Below the pieces are notes generated by a model. The model ran no database searches. It was not told the origin of the DNA and saw only the letters and a program-made list of their open reading frames with translations. A stretch of 64,000 nucleotides of DNA from assembly GCA_944990035.1 (NCBI GenBank), contig CALYLX010000115.1, positions 496,001 through 560,000 of the forward strand. Direction: 5' to 3'. Made by a program: the position numbers and the translations under genes. The stretch comes from Clitopilus passeckerianus (lineage: Eukaryota; Basidiomycota; Agaricomycetes; Agaricales; Entolomataceae). Position 1 is the stretch's first letter. Each line of letters opens with the position of its first letter. Below are positions 12,110 through 23,848 of the stretch, in pieces.

Positions 12110-13400
12110 ATGAGAATACCTAACGTCTTTCTCTCTTACCTGCGACAAGTCGCCGTCGACGGCACTCTGTCATCTTGCTCTGGAGTGAAATCACGAAAGC
12201 CGGTCATTGCCTATGGCTTTGACGACTCACAAGACTCTCTCGTCGATGTAAGCACCTTCTTCTGTATCATTTCAACTCTGGCTCACCGGCTTGGTAAAAA
12301 CCTAGGAGAATGACGAAAAAATATTGGAGCCCTTTGGCTACTATCGTCATCTTTTGAAAGGCAAGAGCGCCAGGACGGTGTTGATGCACTGCTTCAACGC
12401 GTTCCTTGGACTGCCCGAAGATTGGGTCATTGGCGTAACAAAGGCCATTGAAGACCTTCATAATGCATCCCTACTGTGAGCATAATGTCCACACCATTTA
12501 TTTTTTTTGTTCGATCTCTGACATCGCACCTGGCAGAATTGATGATATCGAAGACGAGTCCGCTCTCCGTCGTGGTTCACCAGCTGCCCACATGAAGTAC
12601 GGGATTGCCCTGACCATGAACGCGGGGAATCTTGTCTACTTCACGGTCCTTCAAGACGTCTATGACCTCGGAATGAAGACAGGCGGCACTCAGGTCGCCA
12701 ACGCAATGGCTCGCATCTACACTGAAGAGATGATTGAGCTCCACCGTGGTCAAGGCATTGAAATCTGGTGGCGTGACCAGCGGTCCCCTCCTTCCGTCGA
12801 TCAATACATTCACATGCTCGAGCAGAGTGAGTTTTTCCACCGACTGCTGTCATCCACGGACATATCCTGACTATTCCCTCACCAGAAACCGGCGGCCTGC
12901 TCAGGCTTGGCGTACGGCTCTTGCAATGCCATCCCGGTGTCAATAACAGGGCCGACCTCTCCGACATTGCGCTCCGTATTGGTGTCTACTACCAACTTCG
13001 CGACGACTACATCAACCTCATGTCCACAAGCTACCATGACGAGCGTGGATTCGCTGAGGACATAACCGAAGGAAAGTACACTTTCCCGATGTTACACTCA
13101 CTCAAGAGGTCACCTGATTCTGGACTGCGTGGTATGTGTTCAGCAGTCGCTTGCTTTCAATGATTTACTGACAGCCCGGGATTTCATTTAGAAATCTTGG
13201 ACCTTAAACCGGCAGACATTGCCCTGAAGAAGAAAGCTATCGCTATCATGCAAGATACTGGATCGCTTGTTGCAACCCGGAACCTTCTCGGTGCAGTTAA
13301 GAATGATCTCAGTGGATTGGTTGCTGAACAGCGTGGAGACGACTACGCTATGAGCGCGGGTCTTGAACGATTCTTGGAAAAGTTGTACATCGCAGAGTAG
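12110..13400 (+). CDS. Pl-ggs: geranylgeranyl diphosphate synthase
   Basis: Five exons (12110-12247, 12306-12475, 12537-12826, 12886-13131, 13192-13400) join in frame to 350 residues. The first Asp-rich motif is DDIED at 105-109, right after an intron; the second is DDYIN at 239-243, with Asn at the last position as in many fungal GGPP synthases. KYTFPMLHSL matches the conserved region after the second motif. The enzyme condenses FPP or DMAPP with IPP to GGPP, the substrate of the neighbouring cyclase. A dedicated GGPP synthase beside a diterpene cyclase is the hallmark of fungal diterpene clusters. The gene ends 415 bp from the convergent p450-1. Confidence 0.96.
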
Positions 13401-13815
13401 ATAAGAATCTCAATAGAATTCGTCCATGAATGGAACAATATTTAAATTCAATTCATCTCAAGGCTCCTCGCAATTGAATCCAAATTTAAAATTAAATACT
13501 CGATTTTTCCAGATGTTATTGCAACCAAAACATCTCGACGTCACAGGTTCGCCACAGCCTCGGTAAAGGGAATTTGAGGGTATGATGCATATGTTGATCC
13601 ACCTTTGAGTGGTGCCCCTCGACAGACAATCATCCTTCCTTTATCTCCTTTCAGCAGACCCAGCCTAAACCGGGGTAGCTATTGACGACTGCAAGTTCAG
13701 CGTGGAAGTTCTTGACGATGGCATTATCTCACATCACATGGGAAACAAGACATTGAGAACTGAACATTCGTACATTACGAAACTCTCTATCGCCGAATAC
13801 TATGGTGTTAGGAGG
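13401..13815. other. convergent 3' spacer, ggs and p450-1
   Basis: 415 bp between two stop codons on opposite strands. It is AT-rich just after ggs (13430-13510), probably 3' UTR and polyadenylation signals. No gene is seen. Confidence 0.45.
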
Positions 13816-16101
13816 CTACAACGCAGCGAACGCTTCCTTAATCAAGTCTTCCTTCATCTTATCTCGAGGTTCAATTTTGCATGCGAACGGAAGTGGAAGA
13901 GTCTCAAGAGAAACCTGTCAGAATAAAAGTGATCGTTAACCTCGGCAGCCGTATCTTGAGAAAATGATAAGCGACTATACGCACCGACTTGTCGTAACAG
14001 TCCTCCATGTTCATATTCTTCACAGTGTCCTTGTTTGAAGAATCTGGGTAAAAATTGAATGCCCAACAGAGCCTCATGATGAAGAGACCCTGTGCCAGTT
14101 CATATCAGCAAATTTCTTCGACCCGGAAGAACACCTAACGTACAGTTGATCGTTTTGCCAGCTTATCGCCTGGGCAGACTCTCTAAAGACAGTAAATGAT
14201 GAGGTACCGAGTGAAGGATAGGATGAGACTCACACGTCCAGCACCGAACAGGAAATCGGGATTGACGTCTTCAGATAAGCCTGGCTTCGTGCCGTTTGGC
14301 GACAAGAAATAGCGTTCAGGCTTGAAGGCCTCAGGTTCGTCGAAGAGCTCTGGAGGTTAGTGTCGTCAGAAACACGTAGTTAATCGAGTTGGGATCAGGG
14401 ACTTACCGGGGTCATGGCCCATTCCCCCTAGAGACTGGTGCGTTCAATGCTCAGAAATGTGAGAGATAATCAACTCACAGATGTTCATGAAGATCATACT
14501 TCCCTCTGGCAGTACGTAACCGCCATACTAGGAAGCCCGTCAGTGTCCGAAAATCACGATAAGATACCACGTTCGTGAACTCACAGACAAGCTCTCCCGC
14601 GAGACGTGGGGAAGGGCTACAGGGCCGACTGGCCGAAGCCGAAGGACCTAAGCCACGCGATTGAGAACAATGAAACTGACAGATGTCTTCCCATGGGACT
14701 CACCTCCTGTAGGAACGCCTTGAGATAAGGCAACCGTTCCAAATCATTGAAGCATGGCATGGTTTCGGTCCCCAAAACATTGTCCAGCTCGTCCTGTATC
14801 TTGCGCTGGCAGTTCGGGTGGGCGATAAGAGCAAGAATACACGATTCGATGTACGATATCGTGGTCTTCGCGCCGGCGTCCAAGAAACCACCGCTAAGGT
14901 TTCTAGAAAATATTATCAGATACTCGCTCAACGTATCTGCAGAGGATTTACGTACGATAACTCAAGCCAGCTACGACCATCCGGATGGTCAATCACGGAC
15001 TCTGCAAAAGATCCGGTCCTGACCCCGGAATCCATCGCCTTCTTGGCACCTTCCAAGAGAGAATTGTAGACACCATTACGGAAATCCTTGAATTCATCCA
15101 CAATGGTCTTCCAGCCGGCCCCGGGGAAACCGCGAGGGATGTAGTCTAAGAAGGGGAAAGCGTCGACCGCTGCACCGTTGTGAGCGATTTGACCAATTCT
15201 GGTGGCAGCTTCGTATGCATTCTCGATAATCGTGCCATAGTAACTTTCGCAACGTGGCTGGCCATACACAATGTGCAGGAGTAGCGACATCATAGCACGC
15301 CTAATATGGATCGGCCGATTCTATCGTTGGTTCGTCAGTTAAGGACATCACTAACCAGAAAGATTCGTCGAACTGACAGGAGCGTCCATCAATAGATCGT
15401 GCATGAGGTTCACAGATTCCTCTTCTTGTCGCGGTATGTAGCCACTCAAGGCACTTGGCGTTAGGTAATTGTGGATACCTTTGCGACCAGTCTTCCATAC
15501 GGAAGTGTCTGAAGAAAATGCGTTATCAGGAAGTGTTTAAACGGTGTAGAGAAATGACATACCCATGCTTTCCACCGTGAGATTCAGGCCTTCTGTATAC
15601 CGGGCAATCATGGGCGAAAATGGCCGGTCTGAGACATACTCCAGTCAATTCCGGTACGATTAGGCTGAACTGGAAGAAACCAACCTCCTGTGATATTACC
15701 CTGCTTGTCAAGAATAGTCCGAACAGCCTTTGGACTGTTCAGAACAATCACAGTGCGATTCATCAATTTGAGCTAGAAACCATGAGAAGTTTATTGTTTC
15801 TATCGTTCTGCACGACTCACAGAGTACACTTCGCCATACTCCCTGGCCCACTCTGTCAATCTGGGGTAAATTAGCTTTAGGTGGCCGAGTTGAGGACGGG
15901 CAAAACATACTGCATTGGAAGCCACATCTTCGTCATGAGATGAGCATTTCCGAGAACAGGCTTGGTAGGTGGCCCGGGTGGCAAGAAGTTCTCCCTGGAG
16001 CCTAGCTGAAGGAGCTTATAGACGGCAACAGCGGAACCTGCAGCAGCAGCCACGATCACGGGATCCAAGTTCGCAACAGACGGGAGGTCGACGGACAGCA
16101 T
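13816..16101 (-). CDS. Pl-p450-1: cytochrome P450, pleuromutilin P450-1 type
   Basis: Fourteen exons join in frame to 523 residues: 16101-15911, 15860-15821, 15772-15685, 15628-15563, 15508-15378, 15320-14956, 14902-14704, 14647-14585, 14527-14479, 14427-14407, 14349-14234, 14182-14144, 14089-13985 and 13914-13816. The features are an N-terminal anchor, the hinge [14 protein letters not shown], ExxR as EVLR, and haem loop FGAGRRVCPG with Cys446. The I-helix reads AGAKTT, with Lys where most P450s have Asp or Glu before the conserved Thr. The family role is a hydroxylation of premutilin, assigned to C-11 in Clitopilus. The 21-nt exon 10 and several other exon lengths equal those of p450-2, so the two are tandem paralogues. 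Confidence 0.94.
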
Positions 16102-16991
16102 TGCGTGAATAAAGCTCGAGCGGTGCAAAAGGTGTATGGTCCCTTCACCAATGTCGAGCTCCCCGGGCTCTTAAAGTGGTGGGGGCCGAACTGCAAGGTG
16201 GAGAATCTTGAGTCTGGATGAGCCCACACGACTGTTTGAGCCAGGTTACGATCGGGGTTGAACTCCATCCTGAATTGAACCAGTTTTCAGAAGATCCTAA
16301 TCACGGGTTCGCCCCAATATCGCCAAGGGGAACGAGGAGCATTGTCAAATCTACCCGAGCTTCAAGCGGACATCGACGTTCGAAGGAAAGAAGGGGAAAA
16401 TTAATGATGGTCCCTCTTGGCAATATCCGAGATCCGAAACCCCTTCCGTTTCCTGGAAGGTGCACGTTGCTCCAAGTCGGTACTTGACTGAAAGTTCTTC
16501 AGCTCCCTAGTCATCGGACGTCTGAACTTTGCAGGGTGCGTTTCAGTTCCGTCCTCAGCATGATAAGCGTCTCCGATCGTGGACTTGCGCAGTCTCAAGG
16601 AGCTTTCAGCTGCTTTTCGAGTTAGTCGAATGTCGGCACTCGGTCGGACATTATTGCGGTAGTATGAGAGAAACTCCAACACACCACTGCTTATCATGCG
16701 CCTGGCTCACAAGAGCACTATGTGAGACACGTTCATCTGCTGTCATGATTGTCAAAAGGAGCTAGAAAGGCGTAAAAATAATGTGACAGGCTTCCGAGTG
16801 TGCCAACAGCTGGGCCTTCCGTATCCATCATTCTAATCGTTCACACCGTTCACACCCAGGCTCAGGATGAGAAAGAATCGCATGAACTCTGAGTATCTCA
16901 GCATCTATACTGTACACCCCAAACTATGCACATCCAAAAAAGAGAATGCAATTTCCAGAAATCTAGACTACAACGTCGGCAATCCCCCTAT
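16102..16991. promoter_or_regulatory. spacer upstream of p450-1
   Basis: 890 bp between the p450-2 stop and the p450-1 start, both genes on the minus strand. It should carry the p450-1 promoter and p450-2 3' UTR. Only short unrelated frames are present. Confidence 0.4.
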
Positions 16992-19157
16992 CTAATAGTC
17001 TGCAACATCGTGGATCACCTGCACAACTGACTGACTACGTGGTACCATCTCGCATTCAAACGGTTTTGGCATCGAGACCGGACCCTATTGTGAACAACTA
17101 AGAATTTTGTTCTGGCACGCGTCGTGGGGCACTCACGGGTACAACGACATCGTCCTTCATTGACTTGGGGCTGTTAGGCAGGGGCTTGATGTCGAATCCC
17201 CAGATGATGTTCAAAGATACAGTGCGCTATCAGAACATCAGCTATCAGTTGTCACTGAGGTCACGAGCGTAGCATACCTTGAAAATTTCAGCCATCTTGA
17301 GTCCAGGACAGAGCCTGCGCCCAGCGCCGAAAGTGAAGGTATGACGGTAGCCAGTCAGGTCAACGCTTGGTTTTGTGCCAAATTCAGACTCCATGTACCG
17401 TTCGGGGCGGAAATCGTCTGGGGCCTCGAAAACATCTGCAAAAAGGCTTCAGTATGGCTTCACAATCAGCAATACAAGAGGTCACTCACTTGGGTCTCGT
17501 TGGATGCCATCTATCACAAATTCAGAATCAGCATGTCAGAAAAGAGACAGAAGGGTAGCACTCACAAAGGTTCATCACGATGACGGTACCCTTCGGGATG
17601 AAGTAGCCATTGTACTAAGGTATTGTCAGCTCCATCACCTATAGCGAGGAAAAGGGTCAATTACTTCGAAATCCTCTGTCGAGTAATGAGGCGGTACGAT
17701 GGGACTCGGAGGCCAGATGCGAGTTACCTGCGAGGATGGAATCTGTTAACCCTTCATACATCACGTCAAGTCAATCCACAAACCTCTCTGACGACGCAAT
17801 TGAAGTATTTCATCTTCAATGCATCTTGATAAGTTGGCAAACGCGAGTCGTATTCATCGCCCATGACCTCCTTCAGCTCATCACGAATCTTCTGCTGGCA
17901 TTCGGGGTGCATCGTCATCATGAGCACGAAGACACGAGTGAACATAGCGAGGGTATCAGTTCCTCCGTCAATCATGACGCCTCCGTGATAGCTGCAGAAT
18001 GTACGTCAGTTTCCATTCAACATAGCGGTGATGGGAAAGGAGAGACTAACGCAATAAGATCCCTATCCTTGAATCCAAACTCATCCTTCCTCTGAAGAAT
18101 GGTCTGCATGTGAGACCCGTCGAAGACGCCAGCTTCCATTCTCTTCTCAACCCTTCCGAGGAAATCATTAAAGATACCAAGTTGCTTGTCCTTGATACCT
18201 TGAGCCATGACCCTCCAGCCGGCCAGACTATCAGGAAGCCACTTGGCGAGCCAAGGAATTAGAGCGGTGAAGTGAACACCTCGGAGACCCATCATGTTTT
18301 CGAAGTCGTGAAGATATTCTTCGTGGTAGGGAATGAATGGGTCTGAGGAGGTGAGGACGCGTTCACCATAAGCGATAGCAACAATACTGGACATGCTGGT
18401 GCGGACGAGATGCCTAAAGAATTCCTGTGAAAGCCTCTGTCAAAACAGTCGATAGTGCTAATCGAAATCCCTTACCTTGGGCTCAGCCAACAGCTCCTTC
18501 ATCAGCACGATGGTCTCCGTCTCAATGTTCTCTGCATATCGATCAATACTGTCGTTGCTAATGAGCAACTTAAAGGCCTTGTGGTTGATTCGGAATTCGT
18601 CGGATTCTGAAACAGAGTCAGTCAGATAAAGGACCCACGAACAAAGAGCTTGTCGTACTGTAGGAGGCGATAGGAAGGAAACGGTCGTCTTTGATAGGAG
18701 CAGGGAGGAAACCAGTGGGTCTTTCAGCAGTCTTGGCATTCAGCTTGTCAAGAATGCCAGTAACGGAGGCTGAGTCTGTTAGGACGATAACGTTCTTGAA
18801 GAAGATCTTCAACTATGTGGCATAAACTTCATGAATATTGAGAAATGCGGTGTATCGTCAATACTAACGCTGTATATTCCTCCATATTCTTGTGCCCATC
18901 GGCTAAGCCTAGAAAACGTGGTTAGGTACGTCAATGAAGGAGTAGCTTTGGGCAACCTACTGAAGGTGCATGTCGTCCATTGCTGGCATCTGGTGGAGAT
19001 TACCCAACACCGGCTTCGTAGGTGGCCCAGGAGGTAACGTCTTCTCCCTCGACCCCATACGAAGCAGCTTGTAGACCAAGTAGCATGCCAAAGGGATGGC
19101 CACAGGTGCGATCATGTTGCTGTCAAGCAGAGCAGCCTTCAGAGCAGAAAGATTCAT
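16992..19157 (-). CDS. Pl-p450-2: cytochrome P450, pleuromutilin P450-2 type
   Basis: Twelve exons give 525 residues: 19157-18961, 18908-18869, 18812-18659, 18606-18476, 18424-18051, 17991-17784, 17727-17665, 17614-17566, 17510-17490, 17435-17278, 17226-17137 and 17084-16992. It has an N-terminal membrane segment, hinge [15 protein letters not shown]-helix GGTDT, ExxR as EVTR, and haem loop [10 protein letters not shown] with Cys455. An in-frame ATG at 19220 would add 21 residues; the ATG at 19157 lies next to the anchor and matches the family better. Known role: hydroxylation at C-3 of the mutilin skeleton, later oxidised by the SDR. The gene diverges from sdr across 647 bp. Confidence 0.93.
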
Positions 19158-19804
19158 AGTCGTCCGAAAGTCTAGACCCTGTGGAAGTTGGGCCCATTCC
19201 TTGAGTTGACTGATATCCATGGTTCAGCGCACTTGGCAAGATCTTGAAGTTCCCGGGTTACACGCCGTTATCATGCTGCCCTATACTTATGAGAGCTCAA
19301 TAAGGTTCGGTCCAAAACGCCAATGGTTTGCCCGTCAGAATCAACACGGTTTGCTAACCAAAGGGTCCTGCCTAATGGAGAGTGCCAATTTTTGATCCAA
19401 CTCTGCGCCGCCATCAAATGAGCCCTCGCTTCCTCGAAAGCATGGGTTTTGGCATTTTGCCTCCGGTGGCGACGGTTCTGCTTATCCATGGGCCGCCGGG
19501 AGATTTACTTGGCTTGTCTCGGTTAGATTACTTGGCTGGTTCATTGTTATCCATCAGAGCGGTAGACTGACAGTGGCAAGAATTAACAGCCAGAACAATG
19601 GTCTTTCCACGGCGGCTTGTTCCATGGGAGAAAGGCTTGGAGCGGTGTGGTACGTATCTTCACCATAATTTCATAGTCCACGCGATCCCATTCAGGAAAA
19701 ATGAAGCACTTGGGTCGTAAATCTCCGCTCTCTACGTGTTCCTGCGAAGTCATAAGGAGCGGGGGAACCCCTGTACTGAAACCAAGCAATACGCAGCAGT
19801 GACC
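19158..19804. promoter_or_regulatory. bidirectional promoter region between p450-2 and sdr
   Basis: The start codons of p450-2 (minus) and sdr (plus) lie 647 bp apart in divergent orientation with no gene between. The two products act in succession on C-3, so shared control makes sense. CCAAT on the plus strand near 19319 and a TTTGG/CCAAA-rich stretch at 19310-19370 are candidate elements, unproven. Confidence 0.55.
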
Positions 19805-20749
19805 ATGGAAGGCAAGGTCGTGCTCCATTGTTTTAGTCATTATATGAAAATCCTGCTAACCATCTGAATCACATAGATCGCAATCGTCACAGGCGCATCC
19901 AATGGCATTGGACTCGCCACCGTCAATCTCCTCCTCGCAGCAGGAGCGTCTGTCTTTGGCGTAGACCTCGCTCTAGCACCGCCCTCGGTGACCTCCGGAA
20001 AATTCAAATTCCTACAACTCAACATCTGCGACAAGGATGCACCCGCCAGGATTGTGTCCGGCTCCAAGGACGCCTTTGGAAGCGAGAGAATCGACGCCCT
20101 CTTGAACGTCGCTGGTATCTCGGACTACTTCCAGACCGCGTTGACCTTCGAAGACGATGTATGGGACAGAGTCATCGATGTCAACCTGGCTGCACAAGTG
20201 AGGTTGATGAGAGAGGTATTGAAGGTTATGAAGGTCCAGAAGTCAGGTAGTATCGTGAACGTAGTCAGCAAGCTGGCCCTCAGCGGTGCTTGTGGAGGTG
20301 TCGCATACGTTGCGAGTAAACATGCCTTGGTAAGAGGATGTCCCGCTGCTAGCATCGTACTTGCTAATGCAAGCAATCGGCTTCTGTAGCTTGGTGTGAC
20401 AAAGAACACCGCGTGGATGTTCAAGGACGATGGTATTCGATGCAATGCCGTGGCGCCTGGCTCGACCGACACCAACATTCGAAACACGACAGACCCGACC
20501 AAAATAGATTATGATGCATTCTCTCGAGCCATGTGAGTATCTTCCGTGGATTTTCGGGATGTCGTTCGTTCTCTGATCAAAGACCTTGGGATAAGGCCTG
20601 TTATCGGCGTACACTGCAACTTGCAGACCGGCGAGGGTATGATGAGCCCTGAACCTGCAGCCCAAGCGATCTTCTTCTTAGCTTCAGACTTGAGTAACGG
20701 GACAAATGGCGTCGTTATTCCGGTCGATAACGGGTGGAGTGTCATTTAG
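19805..20749 (+). CDS. Pl-sdr: short-chain dehydrogenase/reductase, pleuromutilin SDR type
   Basis: Four exons (19805-19816, 19877-20329, 20390-20532, 20596-20749) give 253 residues, typical of classical SDRs. The first exon is only 12 nt (MEGK); without it the cofactor motif has no start. The NAD(P) motif is TGASNGIG at 9-16, the structural motif NVAG, and the catalytic pair Tyr148/Lys152 in YVASK. The C-terminal half keeps GIRCNAVAPG and ASDLSNGTNG. The expected reaction is oxidation of the C-3 hydroxyl to the ketone of mutilin. It is the last of the seven core genes, and its stop is 57 bp from the convergent ASCH-like gene. Confidence 0.94.
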
Positions 20750-20806
20750 GTCGCCGTATATTATAGGTACACAGGCCAGCATTAGGCGACTTCGAATTTT
20801 ATGTAA

Positions 20807-21530
20807 TTAGCCAATGTTACCTCTGCGAAAGAATGAGTTCTTGCGTAGATGGATGAGCCTCTCAAGACGAGCAAGGAAACATACCCTTCTTTTCGTCGTC
20901 GCTATCTCGCCTTCATCATCGGCATACCTTTTCCCTACCATATCCACATCCATTTCATCTCCCGATCTCGACCTAATCATCCCAACCAGACTCCCAAGCC
21001 CTGACCTATCCACAACACGCTCAGAATCATCAGCTCTCCAATCGACCTCCTCAAGCATCATCTCCGGGACATATTCCATATCCAAAGGTGCCTTCGTTAC
21101 GCCATATCTTGCTCCCAACACCCCATGTGTGAGAGGGGAACGTAGGCGATAGATGGTGCGTATAAAGTACGCGTATTCTTGGGAGTGTCCGTCATTTGAC
21201 GAAGAGCGTAGGATCCCAGGTTCAATTTCAGCCACGTAGGTGATATTTGAGTAAAGCCCGAGGGAGGTATAGTACCAGATCCTTTCAACAGGAGTGGGTA
21301 ACTGGAAAGGAAGAAGTTGATACTTGACTTCGCCGAGCACGATTTGCTGGGTTTGGGCCTCCTAGAACATTCTGGCTGTCAGAACTCCGAGTCAAGGTTG
21401 GTTGGACCTGAGAGAGAGATGGACATACCGAAACAGCGATTATAACATCCTTCCCTCCAACGCCTCCTTCAGATGAAGTCCAAGCGAAAGCCATGGTGGT
21501 TGTCGGAGGAGATGCCCAGGCAAATGCCAT
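20807..21530 (-). CDS. ASCH/PUA-like domain protein
   Basis: Two exons (21530-21429 and 21361-20807) give 218 residues. After a short repeated start (MAFAW occurs twice, so the start could also be the ATG at 21494), the protein reads VIIAVSEAQTQQIVLGEVKY, then PVERIWYYTS, SNITYVAEIEPG and YRLRSPLTHGVLGARYGV. This order of a glycine loop, an ExR-like strand and an aromatic PxERIW strand recalls fungal proteins with an ASCH/PUA-like RNA-binding fold. I recognise the pattern, not a named gene. The C-terminus is Arg/Lys-rich. It is convergent with sdr and marks the likely border of the cluster. No role in terpene synthesis is suggested. Confidence 0.6.
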
Positions 21531-21851
21531 GATCGCTCATGGCAAGAAGTTGATGTTCCGAGCCTGTCAAGCATTGTTGAGTTTTGATGATTGCCTAAAG
21601 GGAAAGGAGTAAGCAGAGAGGCGCCCGTAGAAGCGCACGAGTTGGTTTAGGACTTTGGTCCTTCCTCGAGGTGCGGTCCGTACGATCAAGCAAACCAGGA
21701 AACAAAAGAAAATGTTCCCAAGTGACAACATGATCAAGAGATATTGATATTGCGGTACGAAAACATGTTATGAGTCCCCGTACTCTTACACTTCCGCCTC
21801 CTCTCTCTTTAGCCACCAGGATGACCGCCTTACCCTTGTTCTGCCCCTTGC

Positions 21852-23330
21852 CTATATATCTTCGGTCAACTTGAGTTCACCGGAGGCAATCTGAGCGGGG
21901 ACAGTCGCGTAGAATTCCTCTGCATATTTGTGTTCCAAAGAGCTGACGATGAATCCGGACATGGTAATCTCTTTGCCGACAATCAACATAAGATTCTAAG
22001 GGGGCAGTCTAAGGTCAGGAAGTCAAGACGCTATGCAAGGAGGACACACCTTAATAGGCGTTCCGTCGCCATTATAGCCCGAAATCATTCCACATTCCTG
22101 GATGTGACCGCCGTTAGCTTGGTTCAAATGTGCGAGGACTTACTTACTATGAAACGCGCCTTTCGGCTGGCAGCGTCGAGAGCGGCTTCGAGCGTTTCTC
22201 CGCCAACATTGTCCCAGTATTTATAGTCAAAATGTATCGTAAACTCGTGTTTCTTCCAGGTACAGAGAGACGTACACATCAATGGGCCCCTCCTGAGCCA
22301 GAACTCCAACGGTTTTGGTCGTCTTATAGTTGAAGGCGACGTCAGCACCAATGGACTTCTTGAACTCAACTTTGGCCTCCGAGCCAGTGGATGCGATGAC
22401 TTTTAGCCCATCGCGCATGGCTAGCTGGATGACCATGTTGTATCGACAGGCGGGTGAGATAAAGAAGCCTTGACAAGGGAGGACACCTACGAGCCAACGG
22501 GGCCTCCTCCTGCAGTCACGAATGCGGTTTCCCCCTTCAAGATCGTTAGACGGATCCGTAAGCTGGAAATCATTTTGCAAACCTTCTTTGCTTTTGAAAA
22601 CTCCTTCCATGCGTAAAAAGCCGTTTTACCTTGCAAGGTTTGTTAGTTATTGACAAAGTTCAAGTGCAAACAGAAAATAGTTACCTGGCATTCCCGCAGC
22701 TCCAACGTAAGTCGACCAAGACAAACTTTCCTTGTTCTCAAGAACTTTGTAGCCATCAGAAGATGCGATGATGTTGTATTCCTGATGCTCCAGTATCTTA
22801 CGATTAGACATGTTCTTAGACCTTGGTTAGATAGAGAAACGGCAGCATACGGAAGACACCATATACATGATCTCCAGCTTTGACGTTCTCATTCTCAGAG
22901 CGAACTACTCCGTCACCAGGGCTATACAATCTGAAGGTGCTAGTGTTAGAATTATCACAACATCCGGAAAACAAAGGCAAAAATCACGGTTTGCCGACAG
23001 GGAAGGGTGGCTAGACCCAATAAACCAGTGAGAATTATGACACCTCAAAAACCTATCACTTACCGAATAGCTGGACTTCTCAGGTGCGCGCATTTTTCCT
23101 CGCAGGTAGGGATCAATGGACAGGACCAAGGTCTTGACCAGGAACCCTCCATTGAGCGGCACATGATCTGTGTCGATGGTCTGCGACTCGTCGTATACGA
23201 TCGTCTCTCCGGGTACAGGATATCCTGTGGTGGAAATACTTGGGAGAAAAATGGGTTTGCAATGTCGAACCAAAACCAAACCTGTTGGGACCTTATTGAA
23301 CTTGGCGCTTCCGTTTCTAATCACTGGCAT
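21852..23330 (-). pseudogene. MDR-family NADP reductase, apparently decayed
   Basis: The 5' part reads clearly as a fungal leukotriene-B4-dehydrogenase-like MDR enzyme: GYPVPGETIVYDES, VPLNGGFLVKTLVLSIDPYL, then a 23-nt exon (23010-22988), GVVRSENENVKAGDHVYG, YVGAAGMPG and the cofactor loop AGGGPVGS. Two problems appear. Between AGGGPVGS (near 22490) and MVIQLAMRDGLKVIAS (near 22440) no GT/AG junction keeps the frame. Near 21852, after GELKLTED, the frame meets a stop, while the expected C-terminal strand (NKGKAVILVAKE) lies just downstream in another frame at 21806-21848; the helix between is missing, which points to a deletion. These enzymes reduce alkenals and enones with NADPH. It may be a dead or truncated gene. 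Confidence 0.6.
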
Positions 23331-23848
23331 GTTTGAAGGCAGTGGCTTTGTGAGAGGTCAATTCAGGCTCCTTATAACATTTTCAAGGATTGAGGGCTCA
23401 GATTTATAAGAACCATAACGCCATCGGCCTGCTTGCCATATGGCACTCGCGAATAATGACCTCATGACTTCCAGTTGCACCGGTAAGAGTTTCGAAGTAA
23501 TCATATGGCAGGCGCTGCGAAAGCCATTTGTACTGGAGGTCTCTTTCAAGCGATAATGTTCAAGTCAAAGAGCATCTTTCCGACCTCAAAGCGTGATGTG
23601 ACCGCTGTTTGACAGCACCGTTAAAGCCAAACAACGCGTACGCGTCAATTTCTGAAGCCTGTGTGTAAACAGCATACGCTCCCAAACAGGACCGGGTTGG
23701 GTTTGGGGTTGAGCAAAGCCTTCTTCGCGCGCGCGTCAAACAGAAAATAAAAGAATTTAGATTGGGAAAGAAATTACAACCAAATACAAATTACAAGGGC
23801 CTCAATAATCAAGAGACCAAGGAGCTACAGGTTTGGCCAACTCAGGAT
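23331..23848. other. intergenic, nothing recognised
   Basis: 518 bp between the MDR start and the flavin monooxygenase stop, both on the minus strand. No coding pattern is seen; a CG-rich spot (cgcgcgcg) is at 23728-23735. Confidence 0.4.
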
